Assembly (NCBI GenBank): GCA_946894095.1
Contig: OX335645.2
Span: 11,307,001 to 11,371,000 of the forward strand
Direction of reading: 5' to 3'
Length of the DNA: 64,000 nucleotides
Source of the DNA: Incurvaria masculella
Lineage: Eukaryota; Arthropoda; Insecta; Lepidoptera; Incurvariidae
Positions within the stretch are counted from its first letter, which is position 1. Every line of letters begins with the position of its first letter. The notes under the pieces are model-generated. The model searched no databases, was not told the origin of the DNA, and saw only the letters and a list, made by a program, of their open reading frames with translations. A program made the position numbers and the translations under genes. Shown piece after piece: positions 42,401-53,897 of this stretch.

Positions 42401-42770
42401 TTAAGGATGTTCCGACCCATACAATGATTTTTTTACACAGAACGCAAAAAGTATTGCACTTTAAGGCACGAATTCGTCAAAAATATTAAATATAGCCATA
42501 GTAGTTGCATCAAAAACATATTCACAATTTCAGGTTTAATGGTTTCGTTGTAATTGACGATTAGAAGTTTTACACCGTTAGATGGCGCTGTTAAATAAAA
42601 ATCGTATTTAAATAAATTGTAACAAAACCAATAATGCTGAAATTGTGAAATTGTTTTCGCTGCAAGTAATATGACTATATTAAACTTTTATTATTAATTC
42701 GTGGCTTAAAGAGCAATACTTTTTGCGTTATGTGTGCAAACAACTTTATATGGGTCGGAACAGCCTTAAA
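42401..42770. mobile_element. TA2 palindromic TTAA element, copy 2
   Basis: TTAA at 42401-42404 and 42767-42770; ends GGATGTTCCGACCCATAC and TATGGGTCGGAACAGCC. Opposite orientation to the 2084 copy and very similar in sequence, including CCGTTAGATGGCGC at the centre. Confidence 0.88.
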
Positions 42771-43856
42771 CCATTTCGGAGCGGGCTTATGGAAATTCGA
42801 CGGCGTTTGTTATTTTGGACCGCGCCTGCTATTTTAGGGCTACGTTCCTCGAAAGGAAAATTGTAACCCTCATAGGAACACTTCGTTGTGTGTCTGTCTG
42901 TCAAGAACGTTTTTTCAGGAATGTGTGGAGGTTGAAATTAATATAAAATTCTTGGGACATGATCCCTTTGGACTGAAAAAAAGGTTAAATAATCAATTAA
43001 GCCAACGCGATCAAAGTAAACGGCCATTTATGCAGTAAAATTTAAACCTATTCCGGATCAAAAATATAACCATTCCAGATTTTTCTGGGTTCTCGAGTAT
43101 CGTTAAACTCTAAATTCCGGAAGTCACTCCGGAATAGGAATGTAAATTCATTCTTCTTTGGAGCCGGAATGACCCCTTGCTGATGCACATCACCTTCGGA
43201 TGCATGTACACACCACATTGTTGAACTTGGAAACTGAATGCAACTTATGTAACTCGACGTGTTCGAGATAACGCTTTGAGCGAAATTTGATAACGGCCGC
43301 TGAACAATGTTACTCTCAGGCGCTCAGAAAACGCGATAATAATGGACCTTCAGATAACCTCCAAATTCGGGTCGTACGGTATGTGAGCAAGCGGGCTCTA
43401 CGGGGCACTAATTAAAACTAGCTCCTATGATATAATAATCGCTGTGTTATATTTAATAATATTGTTTTGTGTGCCAATTAAGCATAAACACGTCGAAATT
43501 ACTAAACTTTTAAAAGTTATAGCGTCGTACGTAGGAGTTGCGTTCAAGTTTAGACTCAATTTAAGGTATGCAACAGTTTTTCATCAATAAATAATCATGT
43601 AAAAACAGAAATAATGCAGAAAACAATGTTAATAGATTTTGAAGTATTTTGTCGTCGTAGTTTCTAATGAATGGGGGAAAAACTGCCTATTTAACACGAC
43701 AGGTGGCGTTTAAGCGAGCCAACTCCAAAGATCCGTCAAAGCTGTCAGATACTCTTCAAAATGAAACAAAATAAATTTGAAATTTGTATTTACTCAGCCA
43801 ATGTAATCAAAAGGACAAAATTTCATCGTAATTATTCTGAAAATGTATTGTTCCAA
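42771..43856. other. Stretch without gene, retroelement tail-like text
   Basis: 42838-42960 (TACGTTCCTCGAAAGG, GTGTGTCTGTCTGTCAAG, AATATAAAATTCTTGGGAC) resembles a retroelement 3' untranslated region. Repeated words about CCATTCCGGA/GGAGCGGGCTTAT echo 11120-11160. Nothing else recognised. Confidence 0.4.
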
Positions 43857-43857
43857 A

Positions 43858-44360
43858 TCACTACATAGTATAAAACAAAGTCGCTTTCTCTGTCCCTATA
43901 TCCCCATGTTCGCTTAAATCTTTAAAACTACGCAACGGATTTTGATGCGGTTTTTTTTGATAGATAGAGTGATTAAAGAGGAAGGTTTATATGTATAATA
44001 ACATCCATTAAATAGTGGAGAAATACTGTTATTTTTGAGGTTTCCAATGTGATGTCATAAAAAAAGACGTGTGGCACTCGGGGACTGCCGCGGTAAAGCT
44101 ATTGCATAGCATTTTGTATCAAGTTATGCCGGCCCGCCCCCGCCGCCGCTCCCGCCGCCGCCCCCGGCCCCGCTCCCCCTGGTGTGAAGTAGCACTACCG
44201 GCATCGCCCGTTGGAGTGGGGAGCGTGAGGTTTTTTTTCGTTACGGAATTTCTGGATTCGGTCCCCGCGCTCAAGGCCCTCGATAGAAGCTATGCAATAG
44301 CTTAAAAAATCATTTTTCCGCTTACATTGCAAACGCAGGCTGAACCCTACGAGATTTGTC
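43858..44360 (+). mobile_element. Helitron-like element, truncated, with a GC-rich insert
   Basis: Starts (A)TCACTACATAGTATAAAAC and runs collinear with the other copies to GTGATGTCATAAAAAAA, then about 240 bp of foreign GC-rich sequence (44067-44305), then resumes with CCGCTTACATTGCAAACGC and stops at ACGAGATTTGTCAAA where the next Helitron begins. The insert is bounded by AAAGCTATTGCATAGC and GCTATGCAATAGCTT, an inverted repeat, so it is likely a separate element. Confidence 0.8.
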
Positions 44361-44363
44361 AAA

Positions 44364-44997
44364 TCACTACATAGTATAAAACAAAGTCGCTTTCTCTGTC
44401 CCTATATCCCCATGTATGCTTAAATCTTTAAAACTAAGCAACGGATTTTGATGCGGTTTTTTTTAATAGATAGAGTGATTGAAGAGGAAGGCTTATATGT
44501 ATAATAACATGCTTTAAATAGTGGAGAAATACTGTTATTTTTGAGGTTTCCAATGTGATGTCGTAAAAAAATATTTTTTTTCCGCTTACATTGCAAACGC
44601 AGGCTGAACCCTATGAGATTTATCAAAATAATGTACTAAGTATTGTACACATTGAAAAGGTCTACAGTAAACTCCGCGATGGTATATTTCTATCTCTTGG
44701 ATATCCCACAATAACATTTTATTGTCATTTACTTTTTACGACAAATTATGGCTAATTTTCGAAGCGATTTTAACCAATACAGCATTTATCCTTATCCAAT
44801 TAAATATCTTAATACATTGTTGATTTAATATAGATCTATATGGCCCATTACAGCATATGATTTAAATAAATATTTTCGAAGATATTACAGATTTAAAAAT
44901 TGCGGGACGTAGCGTTTGCGGCTGTACCGGCCGGACGGGGCGGCGGGAGCCATTCAGATATATTTCATACCCGTGCGAAGCCGGAGCGGGCCGCTAG
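44364..44997 (+). mobile_element. Helitron-like element, complete ends
   Basis: 5' end TCACTACATAGTATAAAAC after an A; 3' end GCGAAGCCGGAGCGGGCCG-CTAG followed by T, with a GC hairpin (CCCGTGC...GCGGG) just upstream. TC...CTAG ends inserted between A and T, without target duplication, are the Helitron hallmark. Non-autonomous: no Rep/helicase frame. It sits inside the preceding truncated copy. Confidence 0.85.
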
Positions 44998-45088
44998 TTA
45001 TACTTATAAAATAGAGTCGTGGGAAAGAAAATATCACAACATCCTAACCTTTAATATTTTATTTCAAACTTTGTTCTGGTATATTACA

Positions 45089-45637
45089 TTAAGGTGGCCC
45101 AACCCGCTCATCTCCCCATACAAAAGGGGAAAGAAGATCACGCCCATATTTCTTATACGAGATCCCAAATTTTGCTCAAAAGAGCTTTATTTGATCGAAC
45201 TAGATGTCTGATGACCGTTGGCATTGCACAATTGTGTTTGGTTTCTAAATTATAAGGTCCGAAAGCTCGATTTTTTTGCGCGTTTTATACAATAACTTTG
45301 GTGGTTTATTACGCAATGATAAAGTAAGAAAATCTTAAAAAGATTAGTCATCAGACATAGCTTATTTAATCAAGATTTATAATCTATTTGGTTTTTTGTT
45401 AGATTTTTGACTACAGCGGTCGTGGTTTACTTTTAGCTATAAGTCGTTTTGAAATCAAAAATTTCGTAAATCTTACCAAATCATACACTGCACATTATCT
45501 TTTTTGTGGACATGTTGCATTTTTCTCATCACGGAGCCTGTCTTTTTCTTTGAAACAGAGAAAGTCCCAGAGCGCAACAGCACGGTTTTGTACAGTGCCC
45601 GCGAATGAGTTAGTCCCGCCGGGTTGGGCCGCCTTAA
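45089..45637 (-). mobile_element. TA1 element, complete
   Basis: TTAA at 45089-45092 and 45634-45637; right end variant AAGGTGGCCCAACCCGCTCA. Small drift, for example CACTGCACATTATC. Confidence 0.9.
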
Positions 45638-46980
45638 AATTAGTTTGACAACAAATCTTATTCTAACTGCATCATGGAGTAAATATTTCATCTAAAACTT
45701 GCCAGGAATGACAGTTTATGCGACACCTACAAGTTGAGATCACAGTCTTCCTCACTCAGTGCATCAACTAATTTTCAAATAAGACCTCAAGGGTTTTCCA
45801 CCCTTGTTATACACGTTGTTATACATTTGGTTATACAAGTTAAAAAAAAATGTCCTTCCCATACATTTTAGTAAATACCTAAACATATCTAGATGAAAGG
45901 ACACGCCGTAATAAAGTAATTTGGTGAATTTAACACAGCATGTAAGAACTTGCTAGAATATCATAAAAATATTTTAGAATGTCTTATGAATAAAAGATTA
46001 GGCTCCCTAAATATCTTCATCGTATGATATAGGTGTTGCAAATCGTACAGCCGTTTATATTGCTCGACCAAAGGAATAAGCAATTTCTTCATTCGTATTT
46101 TAAATTTCCTAAGTAAGTCGTTATACAAATTAACACGCGTTATATTCGTTGCGCCTTTTCGAAGCAGTTCTTTAATAGGGACCGAAACCGGTTATGAACC
46201 AGTTGTTATAGGTTTTTTTTTTGCACAGGTTGTAGAAATTACGCCCCGGACTTACAACCTTTTCTCAGAGCAATTATTTTGCAACAGGTTATGAAATAAC
46301 AATCTCTACTGTGCGTCAACTTTAAACTGACGAATCCAAAAGTGTGTGTATACCTAATGGACAAAAATAAACGAATACGTGCAATAATTGAGCAATGCGA
46401 AATTAGGCTGAACTCGAATGGACATCGATTTTGAGACCCCAAGTTAGCCACGTCGTCATAATCCAAGACTGCCGTCTAAAAAGTAAGACGAACTATACTA
46501 ATTACTTGGGTATACAGTTGTATACCCAATTCTTGTTTTTTCAACAAAAGAAATTAGTTAGACTGTACCTTTTCAGCTACTGATTTCCGGTTCAGCCACT
46601 CAAAATAAGACATAGTAAGTACCTGAAACAAAGTAAACATTCATTCAATCATCGAAATTTAGATAGAAAAGAATTATGCAACCTTCGAAAGACAACATGT
46701 TGCATCAGTTAGCCTTCGTGAGATTCTTTAAACATTTGAGGTATCTTTTATATCGATCTCTACATCTTATGAAATTAGATTCCCAATGATTAGACTCAAC
46801 ATCAATGTACAGAAGTATTTTAGCTGTACAGCTTCAAGTTACCTTACTCTCTAAGCATTGGTGGTATTTTCAGAGCAGCTAGATAAATAGTTTGTGTTTG
46901 GGACTGCCATTTCGCAGCCTCTGTGGCAGAGTATGATCATGTTTGGAAGAACACGACATTAACCCATAGTAATTTTATAA
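45638..46980. other. AT-rich stretch without recognised feature
   Basis: No gene or repeat family recognised over 1.3 kb, apart from a short local duplication (TTATACACG / TTATACATTTGG / TTATACAAG) near 45810-45840. Confidence 0.4.
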
Positions 46981-47110
46981 AAGAATTTGATAATTTTGAG
47001 GACATGTGCTACCTTTTGTGGCGAAAATAAAATTCGAAGGGTTCACCCCCGTGATAGGGGGTGAAAGTTTGTATGGCAAATATAACCATATAATTATTTT
47101 CATATAGAAC
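46981..47110 (-). mobile_element. Non-LTR retrotransposon tail fragment
   Basis: Antisense match to the 4021-4320 tail: CTACCTTTTGTGGCGAAAAT, GGGGGTGAAAGTTTGTATGG. Confidence 0.6.
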
Positions 47111-47408
47111 TAATAAAAAAGTCACTATGCACTCAACAATTGCAATATGAACCCATCAACTTGTAGCGCTTCTGGCGTATATGTATTGTAATAAAAATAT
47201 TGGGCTCCGTTTCCAGATGCTGAATGCATCGTTCGATGGCTTCCGTCTCTGCAACTCAGAGAAGTCGTTTAGGATTAGTCCGAAGACCTTAACTTCAATC
47301 CAGTTTTGGGTTTGATTTTATTTAGTTTAGACCTAAATTGTGAAATTTACATCAAAAACTGAAACAATAATAACATAGGATTATAACATAGCACACGTTC
47401 GGTTTTAA

Positions 47409-47696
47409 GGGGTTCCGTACCCAAAGGGTGCTAACGGAACCCTATTAATAAGTCTCCGACGTCCGTCCGTCTGTCCGTCTGTAACAGGGCTGTATCTCAT
47501 GAACCGTACCAGGTAGGCATCTGAAATTTTCACTAAGTGTGTATTTATTTTGCCGCTATAAAATATAGGTAAAATTAAAAAAATATAAAAATCAAAGGGG
47601 AGCCCCATACAAAAAACATGATTTTTTATGTCAAATCTGGCACGATGGTACAGAACCCTTCGTGTGCGAGTCCGACTCGCACTAGGCCGGTTTTTT
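47409..47696 (+). mobile_element. GTTCCG element, full length
   Basis: GGGTTCCGTACCCAAAGGGTG to GTGCGAGTCCGACTCGCAC, TAGGCCGG and a T-run. CCGT tract short (about 4 units). Confidence 0.88.
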
Positions 47697-47794
47697 CATG
47701 TAAATCGCGTCAATTCACAATCAAACCATAATATCTCGTGAGAAAAGAATTCGATCGCAGCACACGAAAGTCGGCTCGAACTTGACACAATGCT

Positions 47795-47960
47795 CGATGG
47801 CGATGCGTGTGCGACGCGGCGGAGGCGAGGCGGGGAGGGGGAGCGACCGTGCCGCGGGGAGGGGTGGGGGAGGCAGTTTAGCCGAGCGACATCGGAGGAA
47901 ATTGAAAGCGTTTCGCTTTCGTAGCAACGACGCAGCCGCAGACCAGGTGCATCGTGCATT
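47795..47960. promoter_or_regulatory. CpG-rich island 13
   Basis: GTGCGACGCGGCGGAGGCGA and GCCGCGGGGAGGGGTGGGGG cores. Frames on both strands lack domains. Confidence 0.4.
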
Positions 47961-49551
47961 CTGTCTTAACCAAACCATAGATAAAAAGGAAGAAGATATG
48001 CCATCTAGCGTGATTACTATAAGACCCCGAGTCTCCAATTTTCAAAAACTACCGACCCAACTTAAACGTACAGAGCGCATCACCCTTGGCGCTACAGTAG
48101 GTATTGGCATTTGCAAGAAAAACATATGTGGGTCAAGTCCAATGTGTAACTTGTAGTGTGATGCCGAGTCTTCATGCCACATGCAAACATAGTCGAAGAC
48201 GTATTGGAGGGTTTGTGTGGGTTGTAACTGACTTGACGAACGCTTTATTAGAGCACATTCGCGCGCGGTGGCAATGTTTCGGACTGTGTGGCATACGAAG
48301 CGGCGCTGGATTCCCATACAATTTATATGGTCACTTTGACCATGCCGCGGAGATGCGAAATCGACCGCATGCTACTTCTTCCTTTATCTTCAGTGGTCTA
48401 AACCGTAGACACAGGGAATGAGACGAAAAATTGTTTCATACAAAAAAAATTTATTTTATTATTTTATTCAAAACATATCTGAATCGTACTATAGCTTCAA
48501 AATATTGATCTACAGGAAAGTTTCAAGTAAGTTTTTAAATAATGAGGAAACAATAAATATCTTCAACAAAGAATCAGTGGGTCACATCTTATTTAACAGA
48601 AAAAGAGGTATTTGTCAGGGTTATTACGTTTATATTACGTGCGGCTTGAGTTGACTTCTCACTACCTCGCCGTGTTCGTCTTGTAAGCAAAACGTGTTCA
48701 TGATAGGTCTGTGGTCTAAACATACTAGCATAGGTCGCTACATGAAATCGGCTCTAGCAAGATAAATTACCAGATTTATAATAATAGTAATAATATTCTT
48801 TATTGCTTTCATACACATGGTACATACAAGGGCGGACTTATTGCCTAATGTCAATCTCTTCCAATAAACCCGATAATGGGACAAAAATATACAGGTAGCA
48901 ACAAGAAAAGTAACCTATTAATAACTATGGACATAAGTATGTCAGTTCAAAAATGTATATACAGAATTTATGCAAAAAAAAAACACACACACATAACTAA
49001 AAACAAAAATGTTTGTTTAAAAGTAAGTAATTCTGTTTTAAGTTCAACGGAACATAACTAATTTAGAGAGGAAGTATAATTTTAATCGTTTTTTGAAGAT
49101 TTCAAGAGAAGCAGAGCTCCTAGGCAGCTCCTAGCATTTATGAACTAGGCAAGGGATCAATTTTCCGGACATCCGGGAAAGATACGCCATCCGAAAGGAA
49201 TTCATATTCAAAGCCGGCTCCAGTGAATGTAACTAATATTCTGCAAGAGACTGGGGGCTACCCGGAAAACGCGGAACCGGAACAAACGGAGGCCCCGCCC
49301 TTTTCTCCGGGCCTCCCAAAACGTTGATTGAATGGAGCTCTATGACTGCCTACATGATGAAAATCCAGAAAATGTCCGCGGTTCCGGAATTTGCGGACGT
49401 GCGCGAGCGGGCATTTTGTTGATTCTATCCATTGTGAAAACCAGTCAGGGCCTCAATTTCTTTGAAAAAACTTTGCTCAAAATTGGTCATGTAATTTTTC
49501 AGCGAGGTTTTCGAGCGATTCCATTATTGACGTCAATAACCGTATTCTTTT
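47961..49551. other. AT-rich stretch without gene
   Basis: 48319-48345 repeats the TATGGTCACTTTGACCAT palindrome seen near 3755. 48780-48860 has retroelement-tail-like text (ACATACAAGGGCGGACTTAT). 49235-49310 is a short GC patch. No gene recognised. Confidence 0.4.
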
Positions 49552-49837
49552 TAGGGTTCCGAACCCAAATGGTGAAAACGGAACCCTATTACTAAGCCTC
49601 CGCTGTCCGTCCGTCCGTCCGTCAGTCACAGGGCTGTATCTCATAAACCGTGATAGGTAGGCGGCTGAAACTTTCACAGAGTGTGTATTTATTTTGCCGT
49701 TATAACAACAAATAGGTTAAATAAGAAAATAATAAAAATTAAGGCCCCCCATACAAAAAACGTGATTGATGAAATTTTTTTGGTGTTGATGGTACAGAAC
49801 CCTTCCTGTGCGAGTCTGACTCGCACTTGGCTGGTTT
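49552..49837 (+). mobile_element. GTTCCG element, tandem copy 1
   Basis: AGGGTTCCGAACCCAAATGG to CACTTGGCTGG. It shares a single TTTTT with the next copy. Confidence 0.88.
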
Positions 49838-50147
49838 TTAGGGTTCCGTACCCAAAGGGTGAAAACGGAACCCTATTACTAAGCCTCCGCTGTCCGTCAG
49901 TCCGTCCGTCCGTCTGTCCGTCTGTCACAGGGCTGTATCTCAGTAACCGTAACAGATAGACAGCTGAAATTTCACAGAGTGTGTATTTATTTTGCCGCTA
50001 TAACAACAAATAGGTAAGATTAAAAAATAATTAAAATTAAAGGGGGGCCCCCATACATACAAAAAGAAATATTTTTTTGTAATAAATCTTTTACGATGGT
50101 ACGGAACCCTTCTTGTGCGAGTCCGACTCACACTTGGCCGGTTTTTT
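49838..50147 (+). mobile_element. GTTCCG element, tandem copy 2
   Basis: Directly follows the previous copy: GGTTTTTAGGGTTCC at the joint. Ends GTCCGACTCACACTTGGCCGG core and a T-run. The two copies differ at many sites, so this is insertion beside an existing copy rather than a recent duplication. Confidence 0.88.
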
Positions 50148-50247
50148 TCGTTATCTTTACGCAACACATACTTGTTTTGAGAGTTACAAATGTAAGGGTT
50201 GTTTTCTGGGGAATATATCCTTACCTACGTATAGAATAAGGTGCCGT

Positions 50248-50301
50248 TATATGGAACGGGGAACGTGATGAGACAGAGTATCACGTTCCCCGTTCCATAT
50301 A
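50248..50301. repeat. Perfect 22-bp inverted repeat hairpin
   Basis: Left arm 50248-50269 (starts TATATGGAACGGGGAACGTG) and right arm 50280-50301 are perfect complements around a 10-base loop GAGACAGAGT. No related sequence seen elsewhere in the window. Could be a small RNA hairpin, a tiny foldback element, or a cruciform; no terminator role is implied. Confidence 0.9.
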
Positions 50302-50341
50302 CCTAATATTCGCACTGGACGGTCGCCTAGTAATTTTTGTC

Positions 50342-50877
50342 TTAAGGTGGCCCAACTCATTCGCGGGCTCGGTACAAAACCGTGCTGTTGCGCTCTGGGA
50401 CCTTTTTTGTTTCAAAGAATAAGACAGGCTCCGTGATGAGGAAGATGCAACATGTCCTCAAAAAAGACAATGTGCATAGTGTATGATTTGGTAAGATTTA
50501 TGAAAATTTTAATTTCAAAACGACTTATAGCTAAAAGTAAACCACGACCGCTGTAGTCAAAAATCTAACAAAAACCAAATATATCATAAATCTTGATTAA
50601 ATAAGCTATGTCTGATGACTAATCTTTTTACGATGTTCTTACTTTATCATTGCGTAATCCACCTCCAAAGTTATTGTATAAAACGCGCGAAAAATTCGAA
50701 CTTTCAGACCTTATAACTTAGAAACCAAACACAATTTTACAATGCCAATGGTCATCAGACATCTAGTTCGATCAAATAAAGCTATTTTGAGCAAAATTTT
50801 GGATCTCTGACAAGAAATATGGGCGTGATCTTCTTTCCCCTTTTGTATGGGGAGATGAGCGGGATGGGCCACCTTAA
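50342..50877 (+). mobile_element. TA1 element, near complete
   Basis: TTAA at 50342-50345 and 50874-50877. The left terminus lost about 10 bp (AAGGTGGCCCAACTCATTCG). The rest is close to consensus. Confidence 0.92.
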
Positions 50878-51069
50878 ACAGAATTTACAAGCGTGTAACC
50901 TATTTAGGTGGATTCCATGGTAAAATTACTCGCTGGGTGAACAGGTAAGTGAGTGATTAAATCTAAAGTTCAGTTGCATTGCGTACGTTAGTATGTTTGT
51001 TTACACTTTCACTGTAATATGGTCCAATACAATGAAAACCAGAGAAGTACCTAATGATAACTAAATGCC

Positions 51070-51180
51070 TGTATTCAGAGTGGGCGGTCTAACTTTAAAC
51101 AGCCGGACTAAACTGGTTTTTATTTGGTTAGTCCGGTGCTAATTTCTTACCAAGTTTTGACAGGTGCCCTCTGAATACGA
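51070..51180. repeat. Short foldback element GTATTCAGAG
   Basis: CTGTATTCAGAGTGGGC at the left mirrors GCCCTCTGAATACG at the right; inside, CCGGACTAA mirrors TTAGTCCGG. About 110 bp, no copy seen elsewhere in the window. Confidence 0.6.
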
Positions 51181-51436
51181 CTGTAAGTATATGTTCAGTG
51201 GTAATAGTTGCATAATTTATTTATAATATTAATTACTACATTTTATTTATATATGTTTATTGCACTCAAAATTCGGGCAAAAGTTACAACTTAATACCAG
51301 GGGCATTCTCTACCAGTCTATCTTTGGGTATCGTGAGCAATTTGAACATTGTTATCCAATGTCAATGCCTACGCTTACGATAGTTCCTATTCCTATTAGG
51401 GGAAAGCTGTTACTTGTATTGGAGAATATACAACGA

Positions 51437-51552
51437 CATCTATGTACATTGAAGCATTGTTATCAGATTTTGAAAATAATAAGAAAGATCATTTGGTCGT
51501 GACATTCGTCGAAAACAAGATTCGAACCTGCGACCTTTTGATTACATGTTGA
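51437..51552 (-). mobile_element. tRNA-headed SINE, second family, truncated head
   Basis: Shares TTGAAGCATTGTTATCAG, ATTTTGAAAATAAT, GGTCGTGACATTCGTCG and the T-arm/anticodon half of the tRNA head (GATTCGAACCTGCGACC, GATTACATGT) with 39905-40051. The head stops at the anticodon, a 5' truncation. Confidence 0.7.
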
Positions 51553-52159
51553 AGTTAAGCCCAACGTAAAATAGTGTGTTCTCCCCGACTTCTCTCATAT
51601 TTAAACTCAATGTTCGCCCCTCGGGCAATTAGCACGATGATAAGACTAATAATTAAGAGGATAATGAGGTGATCAAGTGCCCAATAAGAAGAATAAAGCC
51701 ATATTTAGACATAAACCGCAAACATTTTGCGTGAGTGTTTCTTACGTTATATAAGCGGACAGGCAGAAAGACACACAGACGCAAGGCGTCCGATTTTACA
51801 GTAGTTATGCCTGTAAGTCACTGTATGGGGTTATATGTTGGTGCATGATGTTGTTGACAGACATACAGATGCAGACAGACAGGCGTACAGCAAATCCAAC
51901 AACCACGTATTTAGGAAATAGTGACTTATAAAAACCACTGCCAATAATCGGATGAATTCCTGACTCAAGTGGTAAAATATGACGACGATCGACGGAGTAT
52001 ACCAAAGTACCATTCCACAGCTTCGCGACGGTTTTGACGCTTTTACGTAACTTTGAAGTTCCGTAAACGCCAGTTTAGGTTAGAACTCCGCTTACGCCCG
52101 CGTTTAAAGTGACAAACCACACGAACTTAGCTTAATCTTGTTAGGTCGCGGATTTTTCG
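51553..52159. other. Stretch without gene
   Basis: 52045-52110 (CCGTAAACGCCAGTTTAGG, CTTACGCCCGCG) resembles fragments of the CACCTAAATTGGCG element. Nothing else recognised. Confidence 0.4.
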
Positions 52160-52640
52160 ACGGGAGGCCGCAGCATCATAATAGTGATCACCGATACAAA
52201 ACGTTTTAGGAACCTCGAGGTACTTCCAAGTCGGGACGCAAGGAGATGCAAGCGGGGCAGGATGCATTTTCGAAGACAGCAAGTGAGTGGCGCTCGGTTC
52301 GATGGTTCCGACGGAGACGGCAGTGGTGGCGGCAACGCGGAGGTGCGGGAAAGGAAGTCCCGCATGTGCACTGCGTCACGTGGGCGGGCGGATCGATGTG
52401 CGGGCAGGGCGGGCGGGCGGGCGAAGGGGTGCGCGCGCGGCTGGCGGCGGGCGGGACGCGGCGGCGGTCACTATCGAGCGCTCCTCCGCCGCCTCCCACC
52501 CCCGCCCCGCCCCATCCCGCCGCGCCGCCGAGCCGGGATGGACGCCGCTTTTGAGGCAGGTTAGGCCTGCTCCGGGTCAAGGTCATGTTGGCTTCCGCGG
52601 CGTGGGCTCACTCGTAAACCTTTTTCATTGCCCAGGATTC
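52160..52640. promoter_or_regulatory. CpG-rich island 14
   Basis: Second-largest CpG block (GGGCGGGCGGGCGGGCGAAG, CGGCGGCGGGCGGGACGC cores). Overlapping frames on both strands have Arg/Pro/Ala bias and no domain. A short start-plus-donor arrangement exists at 52537-52559 (MDAAFEA then GCAG|GTTAGG), too short to judge. Promoter role inferred. Confidence 0.42.
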
Positions 52641-52826
52641 GCATTCGTTGCAGGGGTCGCAGAAGGAATGTGTCTACACTTGGAAAGATGAAATATTATA
52701 ACTTTATTGTAATATGTAAACCGTAACGTTTATTTTTGGTACATATATAGATATTAAAATAGGACAAGTTGCAAATTCAAATTGGGAACAGAGGGTCTCG
52801 TATCAAAAGCAAAATATTAAATCAAA

Positions 52827-53647
52827 TCACTACATAGTATAAAACAAAGTCGCTTTCTCTGTCCCTATATCACTATATCCCTATGTACGCTTAAATCTTT
52901 AAAACTACGCAACGGATTTTTATGCGGTTTTTTTAATGGATAGAGTGATTGAAGAGGAAGGTTTATATGTATAATAACATCCATTAAATAGTGGAGAAAT
53001 ACTGTTATTTTTGAGTTTTCCAATGTGATGCCGTAAAAAAATTCTTTTTTTCCGCTTACATTGCAAACGCAGGCTGAACCTTACTCGATTCATCAAAATA
53101 ACGTACTAAGTATTGTACACATTGAAAAGGTCTACAGAAAACTCCGCGATGGTATACGTCTATCTCTTATGGATATCCCACAATATTTTTTTTTGTCATT
53201 TACTTTTTACGACAAATAATGGCTAATTTTCGAAGTGATTTTAACCAATACAGCATTAATCCTTATCCAATTAATTACCTTAAATACATTGTTGATTTAA
53301 TATAGATCTATATGGCCCCTTACAGCATATGATTTAAATGAATATTTTCGAAGATATAAATTAAAAAATTGCGGGACGTAGAGTTTGCGGCGGTACCGGC
53401 CGGCCGGGGCGGCGGGAGCGTGCCTATAAATAGTGCGTCGGAGGCCGCGGTTCTCCCTATAGCACTTTGAATTTATTATTTCTCTAATATCTCTTAATCA
53501 TCTAATAATAATATCTAAGTTTTTTTTTATTTCAAATATTTCAATATAGGAACTCTACGTAAAAAGGGTTTATTTGTGTATCATTGTGTCAAAACAATAT
53601 GTTTTTAAATGATATTATGCCCGTGCAAAGCCGGGACGGGCTGCTAG
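52827..53647 (+). mobile_element. Helitron-like element, longest copy
   Basis: From TCACTACATAGTATAAAAC (preceded by A) to GCTG-CTAG (53644-53647, followed by T). The terminal hairpin GCCCGTGC...GACGGGC is intact. Internal landmarks shared with 44364-44997: ACGCAACGGATTTT, TTACATTGCAAACGCAGG, CGCGATGGTATA, GATTTAATATAGATCTATATGGCC and the CpG-rich GCGGTACCGGCCGGCCGG patch. About 190 bp longer near its 3' end. No Rep/helicase frame. Confidence 0.85.
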
Positions 53648-53897
53648 TATAAAAATAAATAAAAGTGATACGGCAATAACTTTACTTTTTGACTACTTTC
53701 TAAAAGTTACGCAAATATGCTATGGTTACTACGGTACCCGGCTCCGCTCCGGCCAGCGTCGTTTTGAAACCGTGCATTTTCGGAGACAGAATATCGTGTC
53801 ACTCTCCTGCACGAACTATTTTTATGCTAAAACATGTCGATCCGTTGCTCAATGACAAATAAACAACTCATGTTTCCATTTATATTATTAGTAGGGT
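53648..53897 (+). mobile_element. Probable non-LTR tail fragment
   Basis: TACCCGGCTCCGCTCCGGCC, CGGAGACAGAATATCGTG and a terminal CATTTATATTATTAGTAGGG look like a retroelement 3' end, immediately before the RTE coding fossil. Assignment tentative. Confidence 0.45.

Noticed and set aside
52184..52691. Several 100-134 codon frames on both strands
   Set aside because: Arg/Pro/Ala-rich frames overlap in multiple registers of one CpG island and contain no domain; composition artefact.
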